From assembly GCF_020618775.1 (NCBI RefSeq), contig NZ_JAESVB010000004.1, forward strand, positions 186,001 through 250,000: a DNA stretch of 64,000 bases. The letters are read 5' to 3'. Below the pieces are notes generated by a model, which saw only the letters and a list, made by a program, of their open reading frames with translations, searched no databases and was not told the origin of the DNA. A program made the translations under genes and the position numbers. This document shows positions 45,696 through 54,613 of this stretch, piece after piece. The DNA is from Acidisoma silvae. GTDB taxonomy: Bacteria > Pseudomonadota > Alphaproteobacteria > Acetobacterales > Acetobacteraceae. Position 1 is the stretch's first letter. Every line of letters begins with the position of its first letter.

Positions 45696-45721
45696 GCCCG
45701 GCTAGTTTCTGTTAGCCGGGC
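45696..45721. promoter_or_regulatory. Inverted repeat upstream of the signalling operon
   Basis: GCCCGGCTA (45696-45704) and TAGCCGGGC (45713-45721) form a perfect 9-bp dyad with an 8-base loop, about 100 bases before the operon start. No T run follows in either direction that would fit a terminator for a neighbouring gene, so an operator is more likely. Confidence 0.4.
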
Positions 45722-45871
45722 TGTATAAAAAACACATCTGAAATTTCGCCGAATTTCGTCAGGCGCATAGTGCGTTATTGTGACGGGCTGTTACCGGGCG
45801 GAAACGAATCGTTTCGAGCACGATGGGGCTGTTCATTTGCCGGACGAGGGCGACAATCTTAGCCCAGAATC

Positions 45872-45897
45872 AAAAAAGGCCGGGCAAGCCCGACCTT
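45872..45897 (-). terminator. Rho-independent terminator of the cold-shock gene
   Basis: On the minus strand AAGGTCGGG pairs with CCCGGCCTT (one wobble) around CTTG, followed by six T (complement of A run 45872-45877). It lies about 65 bases past the csp stop. Confidence 0.85.
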
Positions 45898-45962
45898 CTT
45901 TTTAGCGTTTCGTGGGTTGGTGCCAGTACGTCCGTGGTCACCAACCCGAAACGCTGTTCGCT

Positions 45963-46172
45963 TTAGGCTGCCTGAAGGTTCTCAGCGGCGATCTTGCCGT
46001 TGCGATCATTCTTCACGGCGTCGAAGCTGAGCTTCTGGCCTTCGTTGATGGTGCGCATACCCGAACGCTCGACGGCGGAGATGTGGACGAACACGTCCGG
46101 GCCGCCGTTGTCGGGCTGAATGAAGCCGAAGCCCTTGGTGGTGTTGAAGAACTTAACGGTTCCAACGGTCAT
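45963..46172 (-). CDS. Cold-shock protein (CspA family)
   Basis: The 69-residue single-domain RNA chaperone starts [19 protein letters not shown] and carries both nucleic-acid-binding motifs, KGFGFIQ and DVFVHISA. It prevents RNA secondary structure at low temperature. I start at ATG 46172, with AAAGGA eight bases upstream; an upstream in-frame start would give an unusual 18-residue extension. A probable promoter at 46321-46349 implies a leader of about 140 bases, like the long temperature-sensitive leaders of other csp genes. Confidence 0.95.
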   Translation of the reverse strand: MTVGTVKFFNTTKGFGFIQPDNGGPDVFVHISAVERSGMRTINEGQKLSFDAVKNDRNGKIAAENLQAA

Positions 46173-46320
46173 GACGATTTTCCTTTCAATCGTATCGTAA
46201 AAAATTTGGCCCGGGCGGTTAGCCATGACGGACCGTTCATGGTCGATTTTGAAAGAGGAAGATCGTCAGCGGCGCAGGTAGCGCAGGAACAAAGTTCGTC
46301 AGTAAAGATCGATGGGCGGC

Positions 46321-46349
46321 TATCTAGACCGTTCGGGCAGTATCGGCAA
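46321..46349 (-). promoter_or_regulatory. Probable promoter of the cold-shock gene
   Basis: On the minus strand TTGCCG (46349-46344) and TAGATA (46326-46321) are spaced 17 bases. Inferred start near 46314 would give an untranslated leader of about 140 bases, in keeping with cspA-type regulation. Confidence 0.45.
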
Positions 46350-46437
46350 GACAATTTTGAGAAAACGCCCGGCATGCAACTTTCGCAATGCAGCACTAGG
46401 TCTGAGTTTCACTGCAACTGGGTATGAAATTAACCGG

Positions 46438-47367
46438 CTAACTCGCTTCTCCGGCCGCTCTCTGCTGTTTCGGCCAGCGCCGATGCAGCCAAAGCCAGGT
46501 ACCGGGCTGGGCGCGTACCCAGCCTTCCACGGTCAGGTTGAGCGCGGCGGTCATGGCAGCGATATCTGCGGTTCGGTCGCCGGTGCGCGGAATGTCCAAT
46601 GCCGGCTCGCAGATCATGCGCAGCCGCGCCGGGCCGATCCGCTCCACCCGGACCGGCACCAGCGGCAGATTGAAGCGGAGCGCGAATTGCGCCGGGGCGG
46701 TGGCCGTCATGGCCATCTGGCCGAAGAAGGGGGCGGCAATCCCGTCATTCATCTTCTGGTCGATGAGCAGGCCGAGCGAGCCGCCCTGCGCCAGATGCGA
46801 TAGCGCCGCGCGGGCGCCGGCCGCGCCCTTGGCGAACATGGTGACATCAGCGCCATGGGCCGTGCTGCGCAGCGCCTGGATTGCCTCTTCCATCGCCGGG
46901 TTGGATGCCCGGCGATAGGCCCCCGAGACGGCGAGGCCCATCTGGGCGGCAATCGGCAGGATCATTTCCCAATTGCCGATATGGGCAGAGAAAAAGATGG
47001 CCTGGCCCGGCGGCAGATTGCCTTCGCCGACGAATTCCCAGCCGGGACCGCTGGCCGTGCGCTTCAGCGCGGCCAGATGCGGCAATTCGCCGACATTGCG
47101 GCCGAGATTGCGCCAGACAGCGCTGATGATGCGCTTGCGCTCTGCGGCCGTGAGATCGGGCAAGGCGCGGGTCAGATTACGGTCCGCGACCTTCGACGCG
47201 CCGATAAAGGGGCCGATGGCGGCGGTAACGGCGCCTGCGAGATTAGAGGCGTGGACAGGTCCGATCAGACGCAGAAAGCCGAACCCGGCCCGCAGCGCTA
47301 TGCGGATGGCCGCCTGGCCAGGATGGCGTCGCGGGCCGAGGTCTATGCCGTTTTTGTCGCGGGACAT
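46438..47367 (-). CDS. LpxL/HtrB-type lysophospholipid (lipid A) acyltransferase
   Basis: A 309-residue inner-membrane acyltransferase with the catalytic H-x4-E motif at His129-Glu134 (SAHIGNWEM), the substrate-binding LLIDQKMNDG segment and a hydrophobic N-terminal region, as in the lauroyl/myristoyl transferases that complete lipid A. I start at MSRDKNGIDL (47367); an upstream ATG at 47412 adds unrelated residues. It could alternatively acylate another phospholipid. It stands alone between the csp and Ldh-family genes. Confidence 0.85.
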   Translation of the reverse strand: MSRDKNGIDLGPRRHPGQAAIRIALRAGFGFLRLIGPVHASNLAGAVTAAIGPFIGASKVADRNLTRALPDLTAAERKRIISAVWRNLGRNVGELPHLAALKRTASGPGWEFVGEGNLPPGQAIFFSAHIGNWEMILPIAAQMGLAVSGAYRRASNPAMEEAIQALRSTAHGADVTMFAKGAAGARAALSHLAQGGSLGLLIDQKMNDGIAAPFFGQMAMTATAPAQFALRFNLPLVPVRVERIGPARLRMICEPALDIPRTGDRTADIAAMTAALNLTVEGWVRAQPGTWLWLHRRWPKQQRAAGEAS

Positions 47368-47515
47368 CAGAGCGTTACGCGAAACAGGGCGGCAAGCGCC
47401 GGTGCCGAGCAATGGGGAGACGAGTGCCGGCCGGACAAGACGCTGCCTCTTTCTTCGACGGTGTGACGCCGCCCGCGTGTAGGGCGGCGCGGCCCAAGGC
47501 GTCTAGCCATATAAT

Positions 47516-47547
47516 GTATCGGGCGCTGCCGCAGCGGCGCCCGATAC
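47516..47547 (-). terminator. Long hairpin after the Ldh-family gene
   Basis: GTATCGGGCGC (47516-47526) pairs perfectly with GCGCCCGATAC (47537-47547), 11 pairs and a 10-base loop, starting four bases after the gene's stop codon. The following minus-strand bases (ATTATATGG) have only a poor T run. Confidence 0.5.
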
Positions 47548-47550
47548 GGG

Positions 47551-48579
47551 TCAAAAACCCAGCACCTGCGCGGTATCCGGGTCCACCGGCACGCCGTCGC
47601 GCAGGCGCTGTTCCACCACCTGCCATTCACGGTCGCCCGGGGCCATCGCAGGCGGCGCGCCGTCGCGCTGGGGCGACGCGCGCAGCGCATCCAGATAGCG
47701 GCGCATGCCCAGCGCCATCTCCGTGACGCCAGCGAAGCGCGCCGGGTCGATGGCGATGAAGAAATGGCCGAGATTGGCGGGCTTCGCCGGGGTTGAGGCG
47801 CCGAGCGAGGCCAGATCATGGTCCAAAGTCGCGCCCGTCAGGACGGCGGACAGCAGGGTCGCGAGCCCGGCCAGGGCCGCGCCCTTAAACCCGTAATCGG
47901 CACCGCCCATGGGCATGAGCGTGGTGGCCTCGGCCGGATCCCGCACCGGGTTGCCATCGCCATCGACGGCGATGGCTTCGGGCAGCGGATGCCCCAGCGA
48001 GCGGTAGAGCAGCACGCGATTGAAGGGGATGGAGGAGGTCGCCATGTCCATCAGCCAGGGCTTTTCGTCCGGCACCGGGGCGGCCACCGCCAGCGGATTG
48101 GTGCCGTGAAAGGCGTCCCGCCCGCCAAACAGCGTCACTAGGCTTTCCGCATTGGTCGTCGCCAGGCCGATCATGCCGGCCTCGGCGGCGGCCAGGGCAT
48201 AGGCGCCGGCGGCACCGAAATGGGACGAGCCGGTGGCCCCCACCGCGCCGATGCCGCTGTCGCGCGCCAGGTCGACCGCGAGCTTCATCGCCTCGTAGCT
48301 AGTGTGATGGCCAAGCCCGTTATCGCCGTCCAGCATGGCGGTGGCGGCGGCGGTCTTGCGTATTTTGATCTGCGGGCGGCCGTTGATCTCCCCCGAGCGC
48401 AGCGGCCCATAATAATACCCGACCAGCCGCACGCCGTGGCTGTCGACCCCGTGCAGGGATGCGTGCATGAGCGCGCGCACGGTATGGGCAGAGGACGCGG
48501 CATCCGCCCCGGCTTCCGTCAGTTTCTGCTGCACGCGCGCGGCCAAAATATCGGCCGGCACGATGATCGGAGCTTTCAT
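47551..48579 (-). CDS. Ldh family oxidoreductase (malate/ureidoglycolate dehydrogenase-like)
   Basis: The 342-residue protein belongs to the LDH2/MDG2 fold that binds NAD(P) without a Rossmann fold. Signatures seen: HGVDSHGVRLVGYYYG near residue 45, TGSSHFGAAGAYALAAAEAGMIGL and FHGTNPLAVAAP. Members include malate and ureidoglycolate dehydrogenases and delta-1-piperideine-2-carboxylate reductase, acting on 2-oxo or 2-hydroxy acids. The substrate is not determined, but the gene is divergent from rutC, so a role in the last, carboxylic-acid steps of the neighbouring catabolic cluster is plausible. AAGGA lies eight bases before the ATG. Confidence 0.85.
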   Translation of the reverse strand: MKAPIIVPADILAARVQQKLTEAGADAASSAHTVRALMHASLHGVDSHGVRLVGYYYGPLRSGEINGRPQIKIRKTAAATAMLDGDNGLGHHTSYEAMKLAVDLARDSGIGAVGATGSSHFGAAGAYALAAAEAGMIGLATTNAESLVTLFGGRDAFHGTNPLAVAAPVPDEKPWLMDMATSSIPFNRVLLYRSLGHPLPEAIAVDGDGNPVRDPAEATTLMPMGGADYGFKGAALAGLATLLSAVLTGATLDHDLASLGASTPAKPANLGHFFIAIDPARFAGVTEMALGMRRYLDALRASPQRDGAPPAMAPGDREWQVVEQRLRDGVPVDPDTAQVLGF

Positions 48580-48767
48580 CCCGCAATCCTTGGTCTTCTC
48601 TCTGTGCAGGATAGCGCCAGCCGGGCGCGCAGACCAAGGGGAGAGGGCAGCCGGGCTCCATCACCCATTTTGTGCGCATTTGTCCATGCCCGCGCGCGGG
48701 GGCGCGCGTAGAATGGCGGCCATTGTCACGGCGATACAGGGTCGTGGCACGGAAAAGGGACATCGCT

Positions 48768-49169
48768 ATGAACGAAGCCATCAATCCGCCGGGCTGGCTG
48801 CCGGGAAAGACCGCCAATGGCACGCTGCATCTGAACTGGGGCGTGAAGGCCGGCAACCATGTCTATGTCGCGGGCATGCTATCGCTGGACCCCTATGACG
48901 GCAGCCTGGTCGGCCTTGGCGACATCACCGCGCAGACGCGCCGCGTGCTGGACAGCATCAAGGAAGTGATCGAACTGGCCGGCGGCACCATGGCCGATGT
49001 CACCTTCAACCAGATCTTCCTGCGCAGCATGGACGACTATCACGCCATGAACGCGGTCTATGTCGAATACTTCAAGGAATTTCTGCCCGCGCGCTTCTGC
49101 CTGAAAGGCGAGATGGTGAAGCCGGAATTTCTGGTGGAAATCGCGACCACCGCCGTCATCACCCGCTGA
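48768..49169 (+). CDS. rutC: RutC family protein (aminoacrylate deaminase-type Rid protein)
   Basis: The 133-residue trimeric Rid-fold protein resembles E. coli RutC strongly: AQTRRVLDSIKEVIELAGGT, then ADVTFNQIF, PARFC and LVEIATTAVI. The Rid-defining Arg109 (PARFC) and Glu124 are kept, so enamine/imine hydrolysis is expected. In the Rut pathway RutC acts on 3-aminoacrylate or its precursor, giving malonic semialdehyde. The start at ATG 48768 has AAAAGGGA upstream. It is divergent from the Ldh-family gene and ends at a bidirectional hairpin; the other Rut-like genes lie 5-9 kb downstream. Confidence 0.88.
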   Translation: MNEAINPPGWLPGKTANGTLHLNWGVKAGNHVYVAGMLSLDPYDGSLVGLGDITAQTRRVLDSIKEVIELAGGTMADVTFNQIFLRSMDDYHAMNAVYVEYFKEFLPARFCLKGEMVKPEFLVEIATTAVITR

Positions 49170-49179
49170 GTTTTGCGGC

Positions 49180-49220
49180 AAAGGCTGGGCCGCCGCACGC
49201 CGTGCGGTGGCTCAGCCTTT
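49180..49220. terminator. Bidirectional terminator between rutC and araC-type gene
   Basis: Nineteen bases (49180-49198) pair with 49202-49220 with two wobbles and only three loop bases. AAA and TTT flank the stem ends. It separates the convergent rutC and AraC-family genes. Confidence 0.65.
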
Positions 49221-50032
49221 CAGGCCGCCAGAACGCGCGGGCAGCCGCGATAGCCGGACGGCGATATGCCGAAGACATCCTTGAAGATGCGGCTGAAATA
49301 AGCGGAATCGCTGAATCCCCAGCGGAAGCAGATCGCCGAGATGGACTGCGCCGCGTAAAGCGGATCGCGCAAATCCTCGCCGCAGCGTTCCAGCCGGCGG
49401 CGGCGAATGAAGTGATTGGCATTCTCCCCCGTCGCCTCGAAAAGCTGCTGCAGATAGCGCAGCGAAATGCCGGCATATTGGGCGACCAATGCCGGCGACA
49501 GGTCGGGGTCGGACAGATGCAGCTCGATCACCTGCATGGCGCGGAGCGCGATGGCGTTCTTGGCGGCAGAGCCGTTGAGCACACGACCGGCAACGGCATG
49601 AGCGGCAATGGCCGCGGCCAGGAACTCCACCAGCGACAGTGCCAGCGGCCGCATCTCGGCGTCCGTCAGCCGGTCGCCCCGTTCCACGGCCTCGCGCAGA
49701 AGCGCGGCCAGAAAGACAGTGCTGGCCTGGCGGGGCGGCAGCACGACCAGCGCCGCCGCCATGGGGTGAGAGGCCAGGCGCGCGCCGCTGGCCTGGCGTG
49801 GAAAGACGGCGGCCTGGATTGTCAGGTCATCGCTGTCGGCAATCGTCAGCCGGCGGCCGATGCGCACCGCAACGAGGTCACCGGCTTTGACGGTGACGCT
49901 GCTGCCGTCCATGTCGAGCCGCGCTTGGCCTGTGGCAATCCGCAGCAGGCAGAAGCCGCCCGCGTGGCCTGACCAGACCTGCGGCATCGCGCCATCGGAC
50001 AGGCGCAGGTCTGCGAGCGACAGGCCGTTCAT
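49220..50032 (-). CDS. AraC family transcriptional regulator
   Basis: A 270-residue regulator with an N-terminal cupin-like sensing domain (GFCLLRIATGQARLDMDGSS) and a C-terminal double helix-turn-helix over about 165-265 (LVAQYAGISLRYLQQLFEAT and ISAICFRWGFSDSAYFSRIF), the AraC/XylS signature. It overlaps the end of the ABC permease gene by four bases, so it is the last gene of the seven-gene operon that begins with the RutA-like enzyme. It probably senses a pathway substrate. Confidence 0.88.
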   Translation of the reverse strand: MNGLSLADLRLSDGAMPQVWSGHAGGFCLLRIATGQARLDMDGSSVTVKAGDLVAVRIGRRLTIADSDDLTIQAAVFPRQASGARLASHPMAAALVVLPPRQASTVFLAALLREAVERGDRLTDAEMRPLALSLVEFLAAAIAAHAVAGRVLNGSAAKNAIALRAMQVIELHLSDPDLSPALVAQYAGISLRYLQQLFEATGENANHFIRRRRLERCGEDLRDPLYAAQSISAICFRWGFSDSAYFSRIFKDVFGISPSGYRGCPRVLAA

Positions 50033-50967
50033 TTCTGGCCGCGCAAGAACGGAAGACCGATTTCACCCGGGCCGGTCTTGCCTTTGCCCATCAGCACCCA
50101 GGCCACCAGCGCCAGCACGAAGGGCGACATCAGCAGAAGCGGCGGCGGAATGGACAGGCCGATGGCCTGACCCTGGTATTGCAGGGCATCCGCACAGCCG
50201 AAGAGGATGGAGGCCGCCAGGATCCAAAGCGGGCGCCAGCGGCTGAAGATGACGACGGCAACCGCCAGATAGCCGCGTCCCCCGGTCATATTATCGACGA
50301 AGACGCCGCCCGAGGCGACGATCGTCAGATAGCCGCCGCCAAGCCCGGCGCAGAGGCCGGTGAAGGCCATGGCCCCGAAGCGGAGCGCGGTGACGGAAAC
50401 CCCGGCGGCATCCGCCGCCCCGGCACCTTCGCCGACGGCGCGGATGATAAGGCCGAGGCGGGTGTATTTCAGCATCAGGCCCAGCACCACGGCCAGCAGC
50501 ACGGCGCCGTAGAAGACCGGGCTTTGCATGAAGAAGGCGCGGCCGATGATCGGCCAATGATCCAGAACCGGAATGCGATAGATGGAAATGGCGCGCAACG
50601 ACGGCGCGTTGTAGCTCGGGTTCAGCACCTCCTGCCGCAGCAGGGACGTGGCGCCGAGGGCCAGGATATTGAAGCCGATGCCGATGACGATCTGGTCGGC
50701 GCGCAGCAGGGCGACGGCCAGCGCCAGAATTGCGGCGGCGCCCAGGCCCCACAGCGCGCCGCTCAGCAGGCCGATCATCGGCACATTGCTTTCCTGCAAG
50801 CCCAGCACGGAACCGAAGGCGCCGAACAGCATCAGGCCTTCCAGCCCGATATTGAGCACGCCGGCGCGTTCGGAGATCAGCTCGCCGAGGGAGGCGAGCA
50901 GCATCGGCGCGCTCAGCCGCACGGCGGCGGCCAGAAGAAGCGAAATGGTGATGGGATCGAACGACAT
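50029..50967 (-). CDS. ABC transporter permease (nucleoside/BMP type), second subunit
   Basis: The 312-residue membrane subunit, starting MSFDPITISLLLAAAVRLSAP, has LGELISERAGVLNIGLEGLM, a signature of the YufQ/NupC-type permease of nucleoside and BMP-family importers. Eight or more hydrophobic helices are visible. The ATG shares its T with the previous gene's stop region (TAATG), so translation is coupled. It pairs with the permease at 50967-52049, the ATPase and the BMP-type binding protein. Confidence 0.9.
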   Translation of the reverse strand: MSFDPITISLLLAAAVRLSAPMLLASLGELISERAGVLNIGLEGLMLFGAFGSVLGLQESNVPMIGLLSGALWGLGAAAILALAVALLRADQIVIGIGFNILALGATSLLRQEVLNPSYNAPSLRAISIYRIPVLDHWPIIGRAFFMQSPVFYGAVLLAVVLGLMLKYTRLGLIIRAVGEGAGAADAAGVSVTALRFGAMAFTGLCAGLGGGYLTIVASGGVFVDNMTGGRGYLAVAVVIFSRWRPLWILAASILFGCADALQYQGQAIGLSIPPPLLLMSPFVLALVAWVLMGKGKTGPGEIGLPFLRGQK

Positions 50968-52049
50968 TACTTGCGGCCCTTCACCAGCCGGAAGCCCTGA
51001 ATGGTGGCCAGGAACAGGATCGGCAATCCGCTCATGATCATCGCCATGGCGGAGGGAATGCTCAGCACGCTTTGCAGCGCGATCGTGCCGCTGTTGATGG
51101 CGCCGAAATAGAGCGCGACGATGACGGCGCCGAGCGGCTCCAGCCCGCCCAGCAGGGCGACGGCCAGACCGTCGAAGCCGAAATCGGAGCTGAAACCCTC
51201 GATCAGCCGGTATTGCACGCCCAGCACTTCGATCGCGCCGCCGACACCGGCAATGGCCCCGGAGATAAGCATGGAGGACAGGATCAGGCGGGACAGGGGC
51301 ATGCCTTGCAGGCGCGCGGCGCGCGGGCTGAGACCGGCGGCGCGCAGACGAATGCCGAAGGTGCTGTGATAGAGCAGAAACCACAGCAAGGCGGCGGTCA
51401 CGACGGCGATGACGGCACCCAGATGCAGGCGCGTGCCCGGCAGCAGCAACGGCAGCTGCGCGGCATTGGCGATCTTGGCGGACATATTGAAGTTGGAGCC
51501 GGCAGGTTGCAGCGGCCCTTCCACCAGATATTTGACGAAATAGATGCCGATGAAATTCATCATCAGCGTGACGATGATTTCATTGGCGCCGCGCCATAGT
51601 TTCAGCACCGCCGGGATCAGGCCCCAGAGGGCGCCGAAGATGGCGCCGGAGATCAGAGAAATCGGCAGCAGCAGCAGGCCGAGGGAATGCGGCAGCATCG
51701 TCGCCGGCAGAACGGCACCCACGGCACCGAGCTGCAACTGGCCTTCCGCGCCGAGGTTATAGAAACCGCAGCGGATGGCGATGAGGGCGGCGAGCGCGGT
51801 CATCAGCCGGGGCGTCATGAAGACCAGCGTATCGCCAATCGCCATGCGCGACCCGAAGGCCCCGTTGATCATGACGGAGAGAGCCTGCCAGGGAGAGACG
51901 CCGAGGGCGGCCAGGATCAGCAGACCCACCGCGAGGCTGGCCGCGAAGGCGATGATGACGACCAGGGCATAGCCCTGGGTCAGTTTCCGCGCGGCCTCGT
52001 TGATGCGATCCGGCCAGCCTGTCTTGGTTTCGGTGATGGTCGCGGTCAA
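50967..52049 (-). CDS. ABC transporter permease (nucleoside/BMP type), first subunit
   Basis: A 360-residue membrane protein of the YufP-like branch. It contains AIRCGFYNLGAEGQLQLGAV and GANEIIVTLMMNFIGIYFVKYL, both characteristic of permeases that work with BMP-family nucleoside-binding lipoproteins. About ten hydrophobic helices. It overlaps the ATPase gene by four bases. Confidence 0.9.
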   Translation of the reverse strand: MTATITETKTGWPDRINEAARKLTQGYALVVIIAFAASLAVGLLILAALGVSPWQALSVMINGAFGSRMAIGDTLVFMTPRLMTALAALIAIRCGFYNLGAEGQLQLGAVGAVLPATMLPHSLGLLLLPISLISGAIFGALWGLIPAVLKLWRGANEIIVTLMMNFIGIYFVKYLVEGPLQPAGSNFNMSAKIANAAQLPLLLPGTRLHLGAVIAVVTAALLWFLLYHSTFGIRLRAAGLSPRAARLQGMPLSRLILSSMLISGAIAGVGGAIEVLGVQYRLIEGFSSDFGFDGLAVALLGGLEPLGAVIVALYFGAINSGTIALQSVLSIPSAMAMIMSGLPILFLATIQGFRLVKGRK

Positions 52050-53539
52050 TGCGCGGCGCCTCCGGTCATGAGTGCGCCGATCTCTTCGCGGGAAGCGCGG
52101 CCGTTCACTTCACCGACCGCGCGGCCGGCATAGAAAATGATGATGCGATCGCTGATGCGCATGATTTCGTCGAGATTGCTGGAAATGAACAGCACGGCGC
52201 GGCCGCCATTGGCGGCATCGCGCAGGCGGCGCAGAATTTCCTCGCTGGCCGCCACATCCAGGCCGCGCGTCGGCTGATAGACGGCGATGATATCGGCGTC
52301 CTCGTTCATGGCCCGCGCCAGCACGATCTTCTGCTGGTTGCCGCCGGAGAGAATGCGCGGCGTGACATGCACATTGCGGCTGCGGACGTCGGACGCCGCG
52401 CGCATTTCTTCGGCGCGGGCGGTGATGGCGGCATGGTTCAGGCGGCCGGCGCGCGCATAGGGCGCTTCGTCGATCTTGTTGAGCAGGAGATTGACCGCGA
52501 TCGGCAGGTCGAGAACGAGACCTTCCTGATGGCGGTCTTCCGGCACCAGCCCAACGCGGGGGCGGCCGTCGGCATGGCTTCGTCCGGCCTCGACCGTGCC
52601 GCTGTCGGGTGTCAGCGCACCGGCGACGAGTTCGAACAATTCGCGCTGGCCATTGCCTTCGACCCCGGCAATGCCGACGACTTCGCCGGCGCGCAGCGTG
52701 AGGGAAGTATCGCGCAGGCCGGAGGAGGAGGGCGTGGCCGCCACCGAGACGTTCTGAAGGCTGAGCCGCACGGCGCCGGGCGCTTCGCCCGTGCCGTCCA
52801 GCGCGGCCGAGAGATCGACCTCATGCCCCACCATGTCGCGGACGAAATCCTCCCGCGCGCGGCCGGCGACGGGGCCGGAGCTGATCAGCTTGCCGCGCCG
52901 GATGACGGAGGCATGCTGCGCGTGATCCACAACCTCGTTGAGATGGTGCGTGACGACGACGACAGCCCGGCCGGCTGCCGCGATCTGCCTCAAAACCTTG
53001 TAGAAGGCAGCGATTTCGGCCGGGTTCAGAATGGTTGTCGGCTCATCGAACAGGACCAGCTCGGCCTTGTTGATGAGCGCCTTCAGAATTTCCACGCGCT
53101 GCTGCAAGGACAAGGGCAGGGTGGAGACGATGGCTTTCGGGTCGATGGAAAGACCAAAACTATCCGCGAGCCGGGCAATATCGGCATTGCGGGCAAGGCT
53201 GGGGCGAATGGCGGGCGGGGCCGCCAGACGCAGGTTCTCAGCCACCGTGAAGGTCGGCACCAGTTTGAAATGCTGGTGCACCATCCCGATACGGTTGGCG
53301 ATGGCGTCCGCCGGAGAGCGGTGAATGACTTCACGGCCCTCCAGCAGAATGCCGCCCATATCGGGCTGATACATGCCGAACAGGATGTTCAGCAGGGTGC
53401 TTTTGCCAGCCCCGTTCTCACCCAGGATGGCGTGGATTTCACCGCGGCGGAAGGCGACCGTGACATTGTCGAGAACAGGATGCCCCGGCGTGAAAGCCTT
53501 GGTGATAGCGGTGAGGGTGAGATAAGGGTCTGGCGGCAT
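52046..53539 (-). CDS. ABC transporter ATP-binding protein with two nucleotide-binding domains
   Basis: A 497-residue fused ATPase of the sugar/nucleoside (RbsA, YufO) type. Domain 1 has Walker A GENGAGKST (40-48) and Walker B LVLFDEPTT (161-169), but its signature is the reduced LSLQQ (143-147). Domain 2 has a degenerate Walker A (GVEGNGQRE) and a good signature LSGGNQQK. Such asymmetry is normal for this family. It energises the two permeases downstream and the binding protein upstream, with overlaps of 4 bases and a gap of 9 bases. Confidence 0.92.
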   Translation of the reverse strand: MPPDPYLTLTAITKAFTPGHPVLDNVTVAFRRGEIHAILGENGAGKSTLLNILFGMYQPDMGGILLEGREVIHRSPADAIANRIGMVHQHFKLVPTFTVAENLRLAAPPAIRPSLARNADIARLADSFGLSIDPKAIVSTLPLSLQQRVEILKALINKAELVLFDEPTTILNPAEIAAFYKVLRQIAAAGRAVVVVTHHLNEVVDHAQHASVIRRGKLISSGPVAGRAREDFVRDMVGHEVDLSAALDGTGEAPGAVRLSLQNVSVAATPSSSGLRDTSLTLRAGEVVGIAGVEGNGQRELFELVAGALTPDSGTVEAGRSHADGRPRVGLVPEDRHQEGLVLDLPIAVNLLLNKIDEAPYARAGRLNHAAITARAEEMRAASDVRSRNVHVTPRILSGGNQQKIVLARAMNEDADIIAVYQPTRGLDVAASEEILRRLRDAANGGRAVLFISSNLDEIMRISDRIIIFYAGRAVGEVNGRASREEIGALMTGGAAH

Positions 53540-53548
53540 GGTCAGAGA

Positions 53549-54535
53549 CTATTCAACGGAAACTTGGTTCTTTCCGATCTTGCTCATCAGATCGAAAATC
53601 TTCGCCTGCACGCTGGCATCGACGTGACGGAAGGGGGTCGCCATGGTCCAGCCGTCATTCGACAGATCCATCGTGTAGATAGAGCCGTTGAGCTTACCTT
53701 CGGTGAAGAACTGGCCCATCTGGTCATAGGCTTTGTTGAAGTTCAGCACCGTGCTGGTGACGACCGCGTCCGGATAGTCCTTGCTCTGATCCATATAAGA
53801 CCCGATCGTGAAGGCCTGATTTTCTTCCGCTGCCTGCTGCGTGCCGACATCGGCCAGGTCAGCGGAGGGGATCAGAACATCGACGCCGCGCGCGATGACG
53901 CCGGTCGCGATTTCCTTGGCCTTCGCGATATCCGTGAAGGAGCCGACATAAACGGTGTCGACCTTGATATCCGGCACGAGGGACTTCGCACCCTTGACGG
54001 TGAATTCAACCGCGCGCTTGGCGGAGGGAATTTCTTCACCGGCGATGATGGCGATATGCTTGGCCTTGCTGGACGCAGCGGCGGCGGCACCGGTGACGAA
54101 GCCGTACTGATCCCAGTTGACGGACCAGGCGGAGTAATTCTTCAAGCCGGCAGTGTCAGAGGCATAGCTGTAGAGAACGAACTGGGTGTTCGGATATTCC
54201 TTGGCCACTTCCTCGATCGCCGCCGAAAAGCCGGAGCTGTGGCAGATGATCATCTTCACGCCGCGACCGGCCATTTGGCGCAGAATGGAGGGGGCCGCCT
54301 CATAGGTCGCGTTATCGACATAGGAGGGTTTGAAATTGTATTTCTTGGCCATGGCCGTGAAGGCGGCATAGCCCGGCGGATCCCAGTTGCCCTGGGTCAC
54401 ATTGCCGCTGAACAAGCCGGCGACCTCGATCTGGTCGGCGGCAAAAGCGCGCGAGCTGCCGATGGTGGCGCCCGACAGAACAGCCGTACCGAGAGCCAGG
54501 CCCACGAAACGGCGACGATCAATGGTATAGGTCAT
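53549..54535 (-). CDS. BMP family ABC transporter substrate-binding protein
   Basis: A 328-residue periplasmic protein of the BMP/PnrA-like group, which usually binds nucleosides or related heterocycles. The N-terminus DRRRFVGLALGTAVLSGATI has a twin-arginine-like motif and signal sequence with cleavage near AFA-AD at about residue 33. Later segments (SGFSAAIEEVAKEYPNTQF, GFVTGAAAAASSKAKHIAII) match the family. It has no lipobox cysteine, so it is soluble. Its position between the Rid/RutA genes and the ATPase links its ligand to the pyrimidine-like chemistry of the cluster. Confidence 0.9.
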   Translation of the reverse strand: MTYTIDRRRFVGLALGTAVLSGATIGSSRAFAADQIEVAGLFSGNVTQGNWDPPGYAAFTAMAKKYNFKPSYVDNATYEAAPSILRQMAGRGVKMIICHSSGFSAAIEEVAKEYPNTQFVLYSYASDTAGLKNYSAWSVNWDQYGFVTGAAAAASSKAKHIAIIAGEEIPSAKRAVEFTVKGAKSLVPDIKVDTVYVGSFTDIAKAKEIATGVIARGVDVLIPSADLADVGTQQAAEENQAFTIGSYMDQSKDYPDAVVTSTVLNFNKAYDQMGQFFTEGKLNGSIYTMDLSNDGWTMATPFRHVDASVQAKIFDLMSKIGKNQVSVE

Positions 54536-54613
54536 CTGACGAAGAGATCACTTTCTCTCTGAATGTTTCGGAAAAGGACCCGGTTTGCCGGGGTATGTTT
54601 TTCAGACGGGCGT

